64,000 nucleotides of DNA from Streptomyces sp. NBC_00442 (GTDB lineage: Bacteria > Actinomycetota > Actinomycetes > Streptomycetales > Streptomycetaceae). Below the pieces are notes generated by a model, which worked only from the letters and a program-made list of their open reading frames with translations, was not told the origin of the DNA and searched no databases. Shown here in pieces: positions 9,841 through 18,099 of the stretch (positions within the stretch are counted from its first letter, which is position 1; each line of letters opens with the position of its first letter). The position numbers and the translations under genes are program-made. The DNA lies in NCBI RefSeq assembly GCF_036014195.1, contig NZ_CP107918.1, forward strand, positions 310,001 to 374,000, written 5' to 3'.

Positions 9841-9944
9841 CAGAGGACCCTCATTATGTGAAAAAATCCAGTGGTTCTGGGCGCCGAGTGAGCAGATGGT
9901 ACCTCAGCTTGTCCATTCAGCTTGATTACCTTTACGTTCTGGTC

Positions 9945-11945
9945 ATGCTGCAACTCACGGCCTTGAGCCGAGTGGTATCCGAATGGGTGCGGAAGATCTG
10001 GCGAGAAGTCGCGGCCTTCGGTGTCGTCGGTGCCGTCGCATTCGTGGTGGAGACCGCGAGTTTCAATCTGCTGATTCTCGGCGCGTCCTCCGCCGACGGC
10101 GGGATCATGGGGACATCGCCCGTTCTGGCCTCGGTGGTGGCCACCCTGCTCGCCATGACGGTGAGTTGGTTCGGCAATCGGTATTGGACCTACCGGGACC
10201 GGCGTGGCGCCGTGGACCGTCGCGAGGTCGCGTGGTTCGTTGCCATTAACCTCGCGGGCATGGCGGTGACCGCCGTTCCCGTGTTCGCCTCCCGTGAACT
10301 CCTCGGTACCGGTTCGCCGTTGAGCGACAATGCGGCCCGGCTCTTCGGCTGGTCGGCGGCAACGGTGCTGCGCTTCGTCGCCTACCGCACCCTGGTCTTC
10401 ACTCCCGCAGGAAAGGACCCCGCCCACGTGCCCGCAACCGTGAGCAGATGGACCACCGCCTTGGACGGCGCCTGGCGGCGCGGAACCCTCTGGCCGTGGT
10501 GCCTCGGGGCCGTCGCCGCGCTGTGCGCCCTGGCGGTGAACACCGTCTTCCATCCGGGATATCTGAGCGAGGACAGCGCCGACCAGCTGCAACAGGCCCT
10601 GGGCGAGCGTCCGGTGACCGACTGGCATCCGCCGGTGATGGCCCTGCTGTGGCGGATCCTCATCCATGCCACCGGTGCGATCTCCGCCATGGCGGCGCTG
10701 CAGAGTGCCGTGCTGTGGGCGTCGCTCTGGGTCCTGGCCCGGCTGGTGTGGAAGAGGACCGGCAGCCGCGGGCTCTCCCTCGTGATGCTCGCCGTCGGCC
10801 TGGCACCCCACGTCCTGACCTTCACGGGCGTGGTGTGGAAGGACGTGCACATGGCGTACGCCCTGCTCGCGACGGTCGCCGTGGCGCTCACCGCACGTGA
10901 ACTGCCGCCCGGCAGGACGGCGTCGCGCTGGGCGCTGCTGGTCCTGGGCGTGCTGTTCCTCGCCTACGCCGTCCTGGTCCGCAAGAACGGCCTGCCCGCC
11001 GTGATCCCCGTCTTCGTTCTGCTGGTCCTCGCGGTGTGGCCCTCTCCCGGCCGCCGGCGCTGGCTGGCCGCTTCGGGGATCCTCGTCGCGATCACGGCGC
11101 TCTGCAGCGTCGGCGTGTCGCAGGCCACCGACCCGGTGGCCACCCGCCAGTACGCGCAGATCCCCTTGGACGACCTCACCCATGTCCTGACCCCGGCGCA
11201 GATCGGCCCCGCGGCCGAGGAGGCCGGAGCGAGCGCGGACTTCCGGGCCCGCCTGGTCACCGCCACGGCCGTCTGCGCGCGGCGGCAGGTCCCGGCCGAC
11301 GTGTACTTCAACTGCTACCCGCGGGACCGTTCGCTCGGGGCCACGGAGCTCGGCCGCAACGCCGGCGTACTCACCCGGATGTGGACGCGGCAGATCCCGG
11401 AGCACTGGCAGGGCTACGTGGCGTACCGGGCCCGCGTGTTCTCCAAGCTGCTCTTCCAGGGCAACCTGCCGTTCTTCGACGGCACCTCGACCAAGCTCGC
11501 CGCCCTGAGGAGCGCTCCGGTCAATCGGACCCTGGAGTTCACCGTGCGCAACTACGTGACGGGCTTCGTGCACGACGTGCCGATGCTCTTCCAGGGCTGG
11601 TTCTGGTTCGCGGTGTCCCTGGTGTTCGCGCTGCGCCGCCGCTGGGCCGGCCCGTACGCCAGGGAACTGCGCCTGCTCGGGGTGAGTTCGGCCCTGTACA
11701 TCCTCGCCTATTTCCCGACGGCTCCGCAGTCCAACTTCCGTTATGTGTACTGGCCCGCGCTTGCCGGGACCATCGGCCTGGCGGCCGTCCTGATCGGGCA
11801 TCTGGCGCGTCGCCGAGCCGCGGTGGACGGCGCCGCGGGGCCGGCGGACGCCCGTGCGCGGGCCGGGACGGCCCCGCCCGCCACGGCGCTCCCCGCCGAG
11901 GCGGAGGACGCCGGGCCGCACGAGGACGCCACCGTCGCCGGCTGA
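9945..11945 (+). CDS. GtrA domain fused to a polytopic GT-C-like membrane protein
   Basis: A 666-residue membrane protein. Residues 10-145 are a GtrA domain with four hydrophobic segments (VAAFGVVGAVAFVVETASFN ... SWFGNRYWTYRD ... FVAYRTLVF); GtrA proteins are thought to flip undecaprenyl-linked sugars. Residues about 170-620 are a second module with eight or more hydrophobic segments. Its first external loop carries SEDSADQ and DWHPPV, an arrangement like the acidic motif of GT-C glycosyltransferases, and a late loop has FRYVYWP. The tail is low-complexity Ala/Pro. ATG 9945 was chosen; a GTG at 9858 is in frame but would leave 17 bp to the divergent gene. With the neighbouring GtrB-like enzyme it looks like a complete Gtr-type system in two genes. 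Confidence 0.82.
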   Translation: MLQLTALSRVVSEWVRKIWREVAAFGVVGAVAFVVETASFNLLILGASSADGGIMGTSPVLASVVATLLAMTVSWFGNRYWTYRDRRGAVDRREVAWFVAINLAGMAVTAVPVFASRELLGTGSPLSDNAARLFGWSAATVLRFVAYRTLVFTPAGKDPAHVPATVSRWTTALDGAWRRGTLWPWCLGAVAALCALAVNTVFHPGYLSEDSADQLQQALGERPVTDWHPPVMALLWRILIHATGAISAMAALQSAVLWASLWVLARLVWKRTGSRGLSLVMLAVGLAPHVLTFTGVVWKDVHMAYALLATVAVALTARELPPGRTASRWALLVLGVLFLAYAVLVRKNGLPAVIPVFVLLVLAVWPSPGRRRWLAASGILVAITALCSVGVSQATDPVATRQYAQIPLDDLTHVLTPAQIGPAAEEAGASADFRARLVTATAVCARRQVPADVYFNCYPRDRSLGATELGRNAGVLTRMWTRQIPEHWQGYVAYRARVFSKLLFQGNLPFFDGTSTKLAALRSAPVNRTLEFTVRNYVTGFVHDVPMLFQGWFWFAVSLVFALRRRWAGPYARELRLLGVSSALYILAYFPTAPQSNFRYVYWPALAGTIGLAAVLIGHLARRRAAVDGAAGPADARARAGTAPPATALPAEAEDAGPHEDATVAG

Positions 11946-12148
11946 CGGCGGTCGCCTCGCAAGGCGTGCGGGCACGGCTCCCCGAAGGCAATGAAAAGGT
12001 CAAGCGTTTCCCATCCGGGTCAAGATTCACGCGCGTACGGCACTTATCGGACGCCTACGGAATAGTCGCCTGGGGAAACGGGTTTATGTCGCACGTACCC
12101 CCTCGCGGGTGCCGCCGCCGACCACTCCACGCCTCCGGAGGCCCCGCA

Positions 12149-13885
12149 ATGTCCCAGCCGACACCTCACCAGCAGGCCGCGCCCCGCGGCACCCGCGGTG
12201 TCGTCCCCGTCCTCGCCTTCGCCGGCATCACGGTCGCCGTGATGCAGACGCTGCTCGTGCCGGTCATCAAGGACCTGCCGGTCCTGCTCAGCACCTCGCC
12301 GTCCAACGCCACCTGGGTCATGACGTCGACCCTGCTCGCCGGCGCCGTGGCCACCCCGATCATGGGCCGGCTCGGCGACCTGTACGGCAAGCGCCGTATG
12401 CTCCTGGCCAGCCTCGCCATCATGGTGGTCGGCTCGCTCGTCGCCGGCTTCACCAGCCAGCTCCTCGTGATGATCGCCGGCCGCGCCCTCCAGGGCTTCG
12501 CCATGGGCGCGATCCCGCTCGGCATCGGCCTGATGCGCGACCAGCTGCCGCGCGAGAAGCTCGGCTCGGCGATGGCCCTGATGAGTTCTTCCATAGGCGT
12601 CGGCGGCGGCCTCGCACTGCCCGCCGCCGCCCTGGTCGCCCAGCACACCGACTGGCACGCGCTGTTCTTCGGCTCGGCCGGCCTGGGCGCGGTGGCCATC
12701 GCGCTCACCCTCCTGTTCGTACCGGAGAGCGAGGTCAAGGCGTCGGGCACCTTCGACGTGCTCGGGGCGGTCGGCCTGTCGGCCGGCCTGGTCCTGCTGC
12801 TGCTCCCCATCACCAAGGGCAGCGACTGGGGCTGGGGCTCGACCACCACGCTCGGCCTGCTCGGTGCGGCCGTCGTCTTCCTCGTCCTGTGGGGCGTGAT
12901 GGAGCTGCGTCTCAAGGCGCCGCTGGTGAATTTGCGTACCAGCGCCCGGCGCGAGGTGCTCCTCACCAACCTCGCCTCGACGATGGTCGGCGTGGCCTTC
13001 TACGCCATCTCGCTCGTCCTGCCCCAGCTGCTCCAGCTGCCCGCCGCCACCGGATACGGCCTCGGCCAGTCGATGGTCGTGGCCGGTCTGTGCGTGGCGC
13101 CGCTCGGCCTCACGATGATGCTGACCGCTCCGGTCTACGCCCGCCTCTCCGCCAAGTACGGCCCGAAGACCACCCTCATCCTCGGCATGCTGATCATCGC
13201 GATCGGGTACGGGGCCGGCCTCGGCCTCATGAGCGCGGCCTGGCAGACCATCGTCATCTCGGTGATCGTAGGCGCGGGCATCGGCCTCGCCTACTCCTCG
13301 CTGCCGGCGCTGATCATCGGCGCGGTCGACCCGTCCGAGACGGGCGCGGCCAACGGCCTCAACACCCTGATGCGGTCCATCGGCACCTCGGTGTCCAGCG
13401 CCGTCATCGGCATGGTGCTCGCCAACACCGCGCAGCCCTTCGGGCCCGTCGCACTGCCCACCATGCACGGCTTCCGCATCTCGTTCCTGATCGCCACGGG
13501 CGCCGTCGCCGGCGGTCTCGCGCTCGCCGCGTTCCTGCCCAAGGGCCGCCCGGCCGCCAAGCCGCAGCTGCGGGCCAGCAGCGAGGAGGACGCGGTCCTG
13601 GAGCTGGTCACCGAGGCGCTGGCCGCCTTCCACGGCCAGGTCGTCGGCGCGTCCGGTACGCCGGTGGCGCACGCCAAGGTCACCCTCATCGACCGTCACG
13701 GACGCCAGGCCGGCTCCGCCCACACCGACGCGAGCGGCCGGTACGCGGTGCCGGTTCCGCAGGGCGGGGCCTACGTCCTGGCCGCGACCGCCGCGGGTCA
13801 CGCGCCGTTGGCGTCGGCGGCCACGCACCACGGCGGCGAGGGCCCGGTGACCGTGGACCTGGCGCTGCCGGTCCCGGTCCAGTAG
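12149..13885 (+). CDS. MFS transporter (14-TM DHA2 type) with C-terminal carboxypeptidase-regulatory-like domain
   Basis: A 578-residue drug/H+ antiporter-type exporter. Residues 15-470 contain about 14 hydrophobic segments with the loop motif GRLGDLYGKRRM and the motif-C-like region SSSIGVGGGLALPAAALVA. After a linker, residues about 490-575 form a beta-sandwich of the carboxypeptidase-regulatory/Cna-B-like kind (FHGQVVGASGTPVAHAKVTL, TDASGRYAVPVP). That appendage is unusual for an MFS protein. ATG 12149 is preceded by GGAGG. The stop is 20 bp before a strong hairpin shared with the convergent DUF4142 gene. The substrate cannot be read from the sequence. Confidence 0.93.
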   Translation: MSQPTPHQQAAPRGTRGVVPVLAFAGITVAVMQTLLVPVIKDLPVLLSTSPSNATWVMTSTLLAGAVATPIMGRLGDLYGKRRMLLASLAIMVVGSLVAGFTSQLLVMIAGRALQGFAMGAIPLGIGLMRDQLPREKLGSAMALMSSSIGVGGGLALPAAALVAQHTDWHALFFGSAGLGAVAIALTLLFVPESEVKASGTFDVLGAVGLSAGLVLLLLPITKGSDWGWGSTTTLGLLGAAVVFLVLWGVMELRLKAPLVNLRTSARREVLLTNLASTMVGVAFYAISLVLPQLLQLPAATGYGLGQSMVVAGLCVAPLGLTMMLTAPVYARLSAKYGPKTTLILGMLIIAIGYGAGLGLMSAAWQTIVISVIVGAGIGLAYSSLPALIIGAVDPSETGAANGLNTLMRSIGTSVSSAVIGMVLANTAQPFGPVALPTMHGFRISFLIATGAVAGGLALAAFLPKGRPAAKPQLRASSEEDAVLELVTEALAAFHGQVVGASGTPVAHAKVTLIDRHGRQAGSAHTDASGRYAVPVPQGGAYVLAATAAGHAPLASAATHHGGEGPVTVDLALPVPVQ

Positions 13886-13905
13886 CAGGCCGCACACACC
13901 ACAGA

Positions 13906-13946
13906 CGCCCCTCAACTCCCGTACCAGACAGAGGAGTTGAGGGGCG
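13906..13946. terminator. Bidirectional terminator between the MFS and DUF4142 genes
   Basis: CGCCCCTCAACTCC (13906-13919) and its exact complement (13933-13946) make a 14-bp perfect stem with a 13-nt loop between two convergent genes. Confidence 0.8.
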
Positions 13947-13957
13947 GCTGTGTGATG

Positions 13958-14524
13958 TCACCGCTGGGGCGAGGCACTCGGCGAGGCCGAGGCCGAGGCC
14001 GGGGTGCGGCAGACGCCGCCCTCGACCATCTTCAGGTGCCCCGCCACGACCGGCCGTGCCGCCTTCGCGGCGGCCTGGATCTGGCTGTCCTTACCGGACT
14101 TCAGCTCCTGGTCGATCAGCGTGAGGACCTGCTGATGCCCGCTGCTCTGGATCTTCAGCCAGGCGACGTCGTACGCCTTGGTGCCGTTCATGGGCTTCAG
14201 CGAGGACAGGCTCTTCTGCTGGGCCGCGCTGGGTTCCTTCGCCAGCGAGATGTTCTTGCTCTTGGCCAGGGTCGCGCCCTTGGCGTCCAGCGTGGTGTGA
14301 TCACGCACGATGACATCGGCGACCTGCTTCACACAGGCGCCGTTGGCATGCGTGCGCGCGTCCTTGCCCGCGGCGATCTCGGCCAGGTTGGCCTGGTGGA
14401 CCGCCTGGAGGAACACCGCGTCGGCGGTGGCGGACGGGCTGGCCGCGCCGAACGCGGGCGCCGCGCCGGTGACGGCCAGCGCGGTGACGGCGGCCGCGGT
14501 TGCGCAGGTGTGGGTGAATCGCAT
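13958..14524 (-). CDS. Secreted DUF4142 protein
   Basis: A 188-residue exported protein. The signal peptide is MRFTHTCATAAAVTALAVTG, with a likely cut after AFGA. Residues about 33-170 are a DUF4142 four-helix, ferritin-like fold with the usual start ADAVFLQAVHQANLAEI and a later HQQVLTLIDQ helix. The family function is not established. The C-terminus is an Ala/Ser/Pro-rich tail. ATG 14524 follows the perfect ribosome site GGAGGT. It stands alone between hairpins. Confidence 0.88.
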   Translation of the reverse strand: MRFTHTCATAAAVTALAVTGAAPAFGAASPSATADAVFLQAVHQANLAEIAAGKDARTHANGACVKQVADVIVRDHTTLDAKGATLAKSKNISLAKEPSAAQQKSLSSLKPMNGTKAYDVAWLKIQSSGHQQVLTLIDQELKSGKDSQIQAAAKAARPVVAGHLKMVEGGVCRTPASASASPSASPQR

Positions 14525-14725
14525 GGGGACCTCCACGTGTCCGTGGACCGGATGAGGTCCACGTAGGCGTTCGGACGGCGCGTGGGGAGGGCGCCCGTCC
14601 GGACTTTGCTCAACGCGGATCATCGTAGGTCGGCATGCGCACGCCCGCCCGTCCAGATCACTCAGCGTGACGGAAGCGGCGGGCGCCGCGCGGGGACGCG
14701 TGGAGCGGCGGCACCGCCCCTCGGG

Positions 14726-15370
14726 TCAAGCTGCGGGGTACGGGGCCGCCTTGAGGCGCCGCGCGAGATGGCCGGCGTTCGCCGCGAGGGTGGCGGTCGT
14801 GCCCGCCGTCGTCTTGGGGGTGCTCGCGAGATCGAGGTAGTCGGTCCCCTGCATCGCCTCGCCGACCCAGTAGGTGACCGCGCCGGGTGCCAGCGTGAAG
14901 CCGACGTCGTTGAGACCCTGGAAGATGTCGGCGCCGACCTTGTGCGCGCCGTCCTCGTTGCCCACCACGCACACCGCGGCGACCTTGCCGTAGTAGAGCG
15001 GCCGGCCTTCGTCGTCCGTCTGCGAGATGTCCGCGTTGAGGCGCTCCATGACCTTCTGCGCAATGCTCGAGGGGTGGCCGAGCCAGATCGGCGTGGAGAT
15101 CACGAGAATGTCCGCGCCGAGGATGCTGTCGCGGATCTCGGGCCACGCGTCGCCGTCACCCATGTCGGTCTCCACGCCCGGCTTCACGTCGTGGTCGACG
15201 ACGCGGACGACCTTGCCGGTCACACCGTGCTCGGCGAGCGACTTCATGGTCTGCTCCGCAAGGAGCTGGGAGCTGGACTCGGCGGGGGACGGGGAGAGGG
15301 TGCACACGAGCGCGACGGCGCTCAGCGGGACGGTGGACGAGACATCGGTACGCGTCTGATTCATATCCAT
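14726..15370 (-). CDS. Flavodoxin-like NAD(P)H-dependent oxidoreductase
   Basis: A 214-residue flavodoxin-fold protein. The first strand and phosphate-binding region (AVALVCTLSPSPAESSSQLL) and the motif DILVISTPIWLGHPSSIAQKVMERL are typical of NADPH-dependent FMN reductases. It probably uses FMN to reduce quinones or other small acceptors. Two Met codons, 15370 and 15364, could be the start; neither has a strong ribosome site. Only 7 bp separate its start from the stop of the upstream SpoIIE phosphatase gene on the same strand, so the two are probably co-transcribed. Confidence 0.88.
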   Translation of the reverse strand: MDMNQTRTDVSSTVPLSAVALVCTLSPSPAESSSQLLAEQTMKSLAEHGVTGKVVRVVDHDVKPGVETDMGDGDAWPEIRDSILGADILVISTPIWLGHPSSIAQKVMERLNADISQTDDEGRPLYYGKVAAVCVVGNEDGAHKVGADIFQGLNDVGFTLAPGAVTYWVGEAMQGTDYLDLASTPKTTAGTTATLAANAGHLARRLKAAPYPAA

Positions 15371-15377
15371 GCATCCG

Positions 15378-16622
15378 CTACTGCCCCGCCGCGCGTCTCC
15401 CTATCTGTCCTGTCTGTCCTGGCCCGCTCGTGGGTGGCCACCATTCGATGAGGAGCATGGTGGCGTCGTCGAGCAGGTCGCTGTCCTCGGCGTCGAGGAT
15501 GGCGTGGATGAGACGACGCAGCGACTCCGCGGCCAGTTCGCCCGAGGCGGTGGCCAGAATGATGGAGTCCGTGAAGCGGTCCATGCCGAACTCACCGCCG
15601 CCGGCGGTGCGGGCCTCCGTGACGCCGTCGGTGTACAGCAGGACGCGGTCTCCCGGCTCCAGGGCCAGTTCGTGGACGGCACGCGGGTCGTCGCTGAACC
15701 TGGCCGGGAGGCCCATGGGAGGCTGGGGGGTGCGTTCGAGCGCCCCCGCCACGACGCGTCCGCCGCGGATCAGGACCGGCGGCGGGTGCCCGCAGTTGGA
15801 CCAGCTGAACAGCCCCGTGGCGAGGTCGAGCTGGGTGAGGATGCCGGTGCAGTACTTGTCGGGCAGCCACTGGGCGAGCGCCTGGTCGATGGTCTCGACG
15901 AGGTCGAGAAGGCCCGCGCCGGCCCGGCGCGCGTTGCGGCAGCCGGCGAGGGCGACCGACGTGGTCAGGCCCGAGGCGAGATCGTGGCCCATGGCGTCGA
16001 GGATCGCCGCGTGGAGGGTGGACTGGGTGAGCGAGTGGTCGAAGGCGTCGCCGCCGATCTCGTACGCGGGTTCCAGCACCGCGGTGGAGACGACGTGCGC
16101 GTTGCCGATGGTGCGCGGCGGAAGGAAGGCACGGAGCATTTCCGCGGGCAGCTGCATGCGCTCGGCCCGCGCGCGGCGGGCGAAGCTGTCGCTGTAGGCA
16201 CGCTTGGAGGTGATGGCCATCGCCACGATCCCGGTCAGCATGCGGCAGCGTCGCAGGCGGACGGCGTCCACGGAGCGGGTGCGGACGCCGAGCACTCCGA
16301 GCCGCTCGGCTCCGTCCACCACGGGCAGCCACAGGCACAGGAAGCCGGTCTCCACGTCCTCGATGCGCAGGGAGACGGTCCGGTAGCACCAGCCGGCGAC
16401 GGACGCGTCGATGTCCAGGGTCGCGAGGCCGTCGGTGAGCCCGACGAGGCGGCGCTGCTGAAGGTCGGTCAGGTAGATGTCGATCTCGCCCAGACCGAAC
16501 GCCTCGGCACATCGGTTGACCAGCACGGGGAGGTCCATCGGGGTCGCGCTGTGCGCCTGGGCGAGCAGATCCTCAAGCAGTCTCTCGCCGCAGCCCGAGT
16601 CCCGGGTGTCCTCCGCGTTCAC
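15378..16622 (-). CDS. GAF/SpoIIE PP2C-family protein phosphatase
   Basis: A 414-residue regulator that should remove phosphate from an anti-sigma antagonist (RsbU/SpoIIE type). Residues about 25-160 look like a GAF sensor (DLPVLVNRCAEAFGLGEIDI). Residues about 180-400 are the PP2C domain with the metal-binding acids in IGGDAFD, AILDAMGHDLAS, YTDGVTEA and LLDDATMLLIEW. The GTG start at 16622 was chosen because GGAGAGGAGGTGG lies just before it; a more upstream ATG lacks a ribosome site. It lies next to dps, csbD and a SigB-type sigma factor, which fits a stress partner-switch role. Confidence 0.9.
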   Translation of the reverse strand: MNAEDTRDSGCGERLLEDLLAQAHSATPMDLPVLVNRCAEAFGLGEIDIYLTDLQQRRLVGLTDGLATLDIDASVAGWCYRTVSLRIEDVETGFLCLWLPVVDGAERLGVLGVRTRSVDAVRLRRCRMLTGIVAMAITSKRAYSDSFARRARAERMQLPAEMLRAFLPPRTIGNAHVVSTAVLEPAYEIGGDAFDHSLTQSTLHAAILDAMGHDLASGLTTSVALAGCRNARRAGAGLLDLVETIDQALAQWLPDKYCTGILTQLDLATGLFSWSNCGHPPPVLIRGGRVVAGALERTPQPPMGLPARFSDDPRAVHELALEPGDRVLLYTDGVTEARTAGGGEFGMDRFTDSIILATASGELAAESLRRLIHAILDAEDSDLLDDATMLLIEWWPPTSGPGQTGQIGRRAAGQ

Positions 16623-16760
16623 GGCCGACCACCTCCTCTCCTGAGGCAGTCTCACATCCCGCATCCCGTCACGCCCGCTGTGTTCGGCCGCTCGCCGGGC
16701 CGCGTCGCGGGTCGTCGTGCGCGGCCCGGACGGCGGCGCACGCGGGGCGCGCGCAGGACG

Positions 16761-16801
16761 ACACGAAGCGGGGCGGCCTCGTGGGCCGCCCCGCTTCGTG
16801 T
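16761..16801 (-). terminator. Terminator after dps
   Basis: An 18-bp perfect stem (16761-16778 with 16784-16801) and 5-nt loop TCGTG, ending 12 bp from the dps stop. It separates dps from the phosphatase gene. Confidence 0.85.
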
Positions 16802-16813
16802 GGCTCAGTGGCG

Positions 16814-17284
16814 TCAGCTGTTCTCGGCCTGGAACATCCAGGCGTGCTTCTCCAGCTCGGCCGTGAGAGCGATCAGGAGGTCCTGGCTGACCGGGTCCGG
16901 CTCGTCGGTGGCCGCGATACGCTCACGCATCCGCTCCACGATCCCGCCGAGCGCCACCACCAGGATCTCCACCGCATCCGAATCCTTGATCCAGCCCTCC
17001 GGCACCGTCCCCAGCGCACTGGCCCCCGCCACCGAACCCGCACGCCCGTCCGGATTCACACCCAGCGCCGCGGCACGCTCCGCCACCGTGTCCGAATACT
17101 CCCGCGCCGTGGTCACCACATCATCGAGCTGCAGATGCACCGACCGAAAACGCGGACCGACCACATTCCAGTGCACCTGCTTGGCCGCCAGCGACAGATC
17201 CACCAGATCCACCAGCGCCCCCTGCAAGGCCGAACCGACGACCTTCAGCTCCGCATCGGACAACGAACTCTTCACGACAGACAC
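16814..17284 (-). CDS. dps: Dps-family ferritin-like DNA-protection protein
   Basis: A 156-residue Dps: a spherical oligomer that oxidises and stores iron and shields DNA under stress. The ferroxidase signature is present (AKQVHWNVVGPRFRSVHLQLDD, then AREYSDTVAERAAALG). The GTG start at 17284, after GGGAG, was chosen over an upstream in-frame Met because it gives the usual short N-terminus. Third codon positions are unusually rich in G and T (runs such as GTG GAT CTG GTG GAT CTG), unlike its C-ending neighbours, which suggests a different history. A G-rich repeat tract lies directly upstream. The context (PRC-barrel, CsbD, SigB-type sigma) suggests stress control. Confidence 0.95.
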   Translation of the reverse strand: MSVVKSSLSDAELKVVGSALQGALVDLVDLSLAAKQVHWNVVGPRFRSVHLQLDDVVTTAREYSDTVAERAAALGVNPDGRAGSVAGASALGTVPEGWIKDSDAVEILVVALGGIVERMRERIAATDEPDPVSQDLLIALTAELEKHAWMFQAENS

Positions 17285-17308
17285 TGCTTTACTCCCATTC
17301 GGATTCGA

Positions 17309-17367
17309 GGGGGACGAGAGGGGGGTCATGGGGGTTACGGGGTTATGGGGTTATGCGGGTTACGGGG
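17309..17367 (+). repeat. G-rich tandem repeat, possible G-quadruplex, in the dps leader
   Basis: On the + strand, runs of 4-6 G recur at 17309-17313, 17320-17325, 17330-17334, 17339-17342, 17347-17350 and 17364-17367, plus GGG at 17357-17359. From 17330 the spacer is TTAC or TTAT in a G4TTAY pattern. This is the template strand for dps, so the transcript would be C-rich. Four or more G runs with 4-nt loops meet the usual G-quadruplex pattern. Confidence 0.75.
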
Positions 17368-17378
17368 TTCAGGAGGTG

Positions 17379-17738
17379 TTACGCGGGGGGACCGCCGTAG
17401 TACCGGCCGATGATGTCGCGGTACGAGGGGTCGTCGAGGTGCGTGGCGGGTTCGAACTCCGGCGAGTCCTTGACCTGCTCCCTGGTGAGGGCGACGTGGA
17501 TCCTGTTGTCGTCCGGGTCGAGCCTGGTCACGGTGCCGGCCGGCAGCAGCACGCGCTTGCCGAAGATCCACGGCCCGGTGTCCACCACGAGGTGCGCCGA
17601 GCCCACCTCGTCGGAATGGCTGTCGACCTTGCCGATGCTCCCGTCGGCCGCCTCGACCTTCCATCCGCGCAGATCCGCCCCGGATAGATGGCCACTGGTG
17701 TCCTTGAAACCCCAGAGATCGAGATCGCTGTTCGTCAC
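17379..17738 (-). CDS. PRC-barrel domain protein
   Basis: A 119-residue soluble protein. The PRC-barrel covers most of it (DLRGWKVEAADGSIGKVDSHSDEVGSAHLVVDTG, then KRVLLPAGTVTRLDPDDNRIHVAL). Such small actinobacterial PRC proteins are often in general-stress regulons; their molecular role is not settled. The GTG start at 17738 has the ribosome site GGAAGGGG. The gene is 94 bp upstream of dps on the same strand and may share a transcript with it, through the G-rich tract. Confidence 0.88.
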   Translation of the reverse strand: MTNSDLDLWGFKDTSGHLSGADLRGWKVEAADGSIGKVDSHSDEVGSAHLVVDTGPWIFGKRVLLPAGTVTRLDPDDNRIHVALTREQVKDSPEFEPATHLDDPSYRDIIGRYYGGPPA

Positions 17739-17831
17739 AGGTTCGCCCCTTCCGTTCGTTGTCGCGGCGGGCTTCAGCCGCGTCGTCCGCGTCGGCCCGG
17801 CGATGCCGCGCGTCCCTCCGCGCGGCCCCGG

Positions 17832-18005
17832 TCAGCGCCTGAAGGCCTCGTTGGCCTTCTCCTTCTCCTCGCGCGTCTCGCCCTTGACCTGGTCGATGCG
17901 GCCCTCGGCGGTGAGCCGCTCATTGCCCGTCATGCGGCCGAGCGCTTCCTTGGCCCTGCCCTTGGCCTGCTCGGTCTTCGCCTTGGCCTTCTCGTCGCGA
18001 GCCAT
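17832..18005 (-). CDS. CsbD-family general stress protein
   Basis: A 57-residue, highly charged helical protein with the CsbD pattern (KAKGRAKEALGRMTGNERLTAEGRIDQVKGETREEKEK in outline: repeated Lys/Glu helices around MTGNERL). In Bacillus the family belongs to the SigB regulon; the biochemical role is unknown. ATG 18005 has GGAGG before it; an upstream in-frame GTG at 18020 overlaps that ribosome site and is unlikely. Its position next to dps and a SigB-type sigma gene agrees with a stress function. Confidence 0.9.
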   Translation of the reverse strand: MARDEKAKAKTEQAKGRAKEALGRMTGNERLTAEGRIDQVKGETREEKEKANEAFRR

Positions 18006-18099
18006 GTGATGTGCCTCCACCGTGGATCAACTGTGTGGACATCACTACGCCTGGCCGCTCCGGACGATTTCAAACGGGCCGGCCCGAGCCCCGTGCGGG

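Noticed and set aside
9858..9944. Upstream GTG start of the GtrA fusion gene
   Set aside because: It would leave only 17 bp between divergent starts, with no space for promoters; ATG 9945 is preferred, though not certain.
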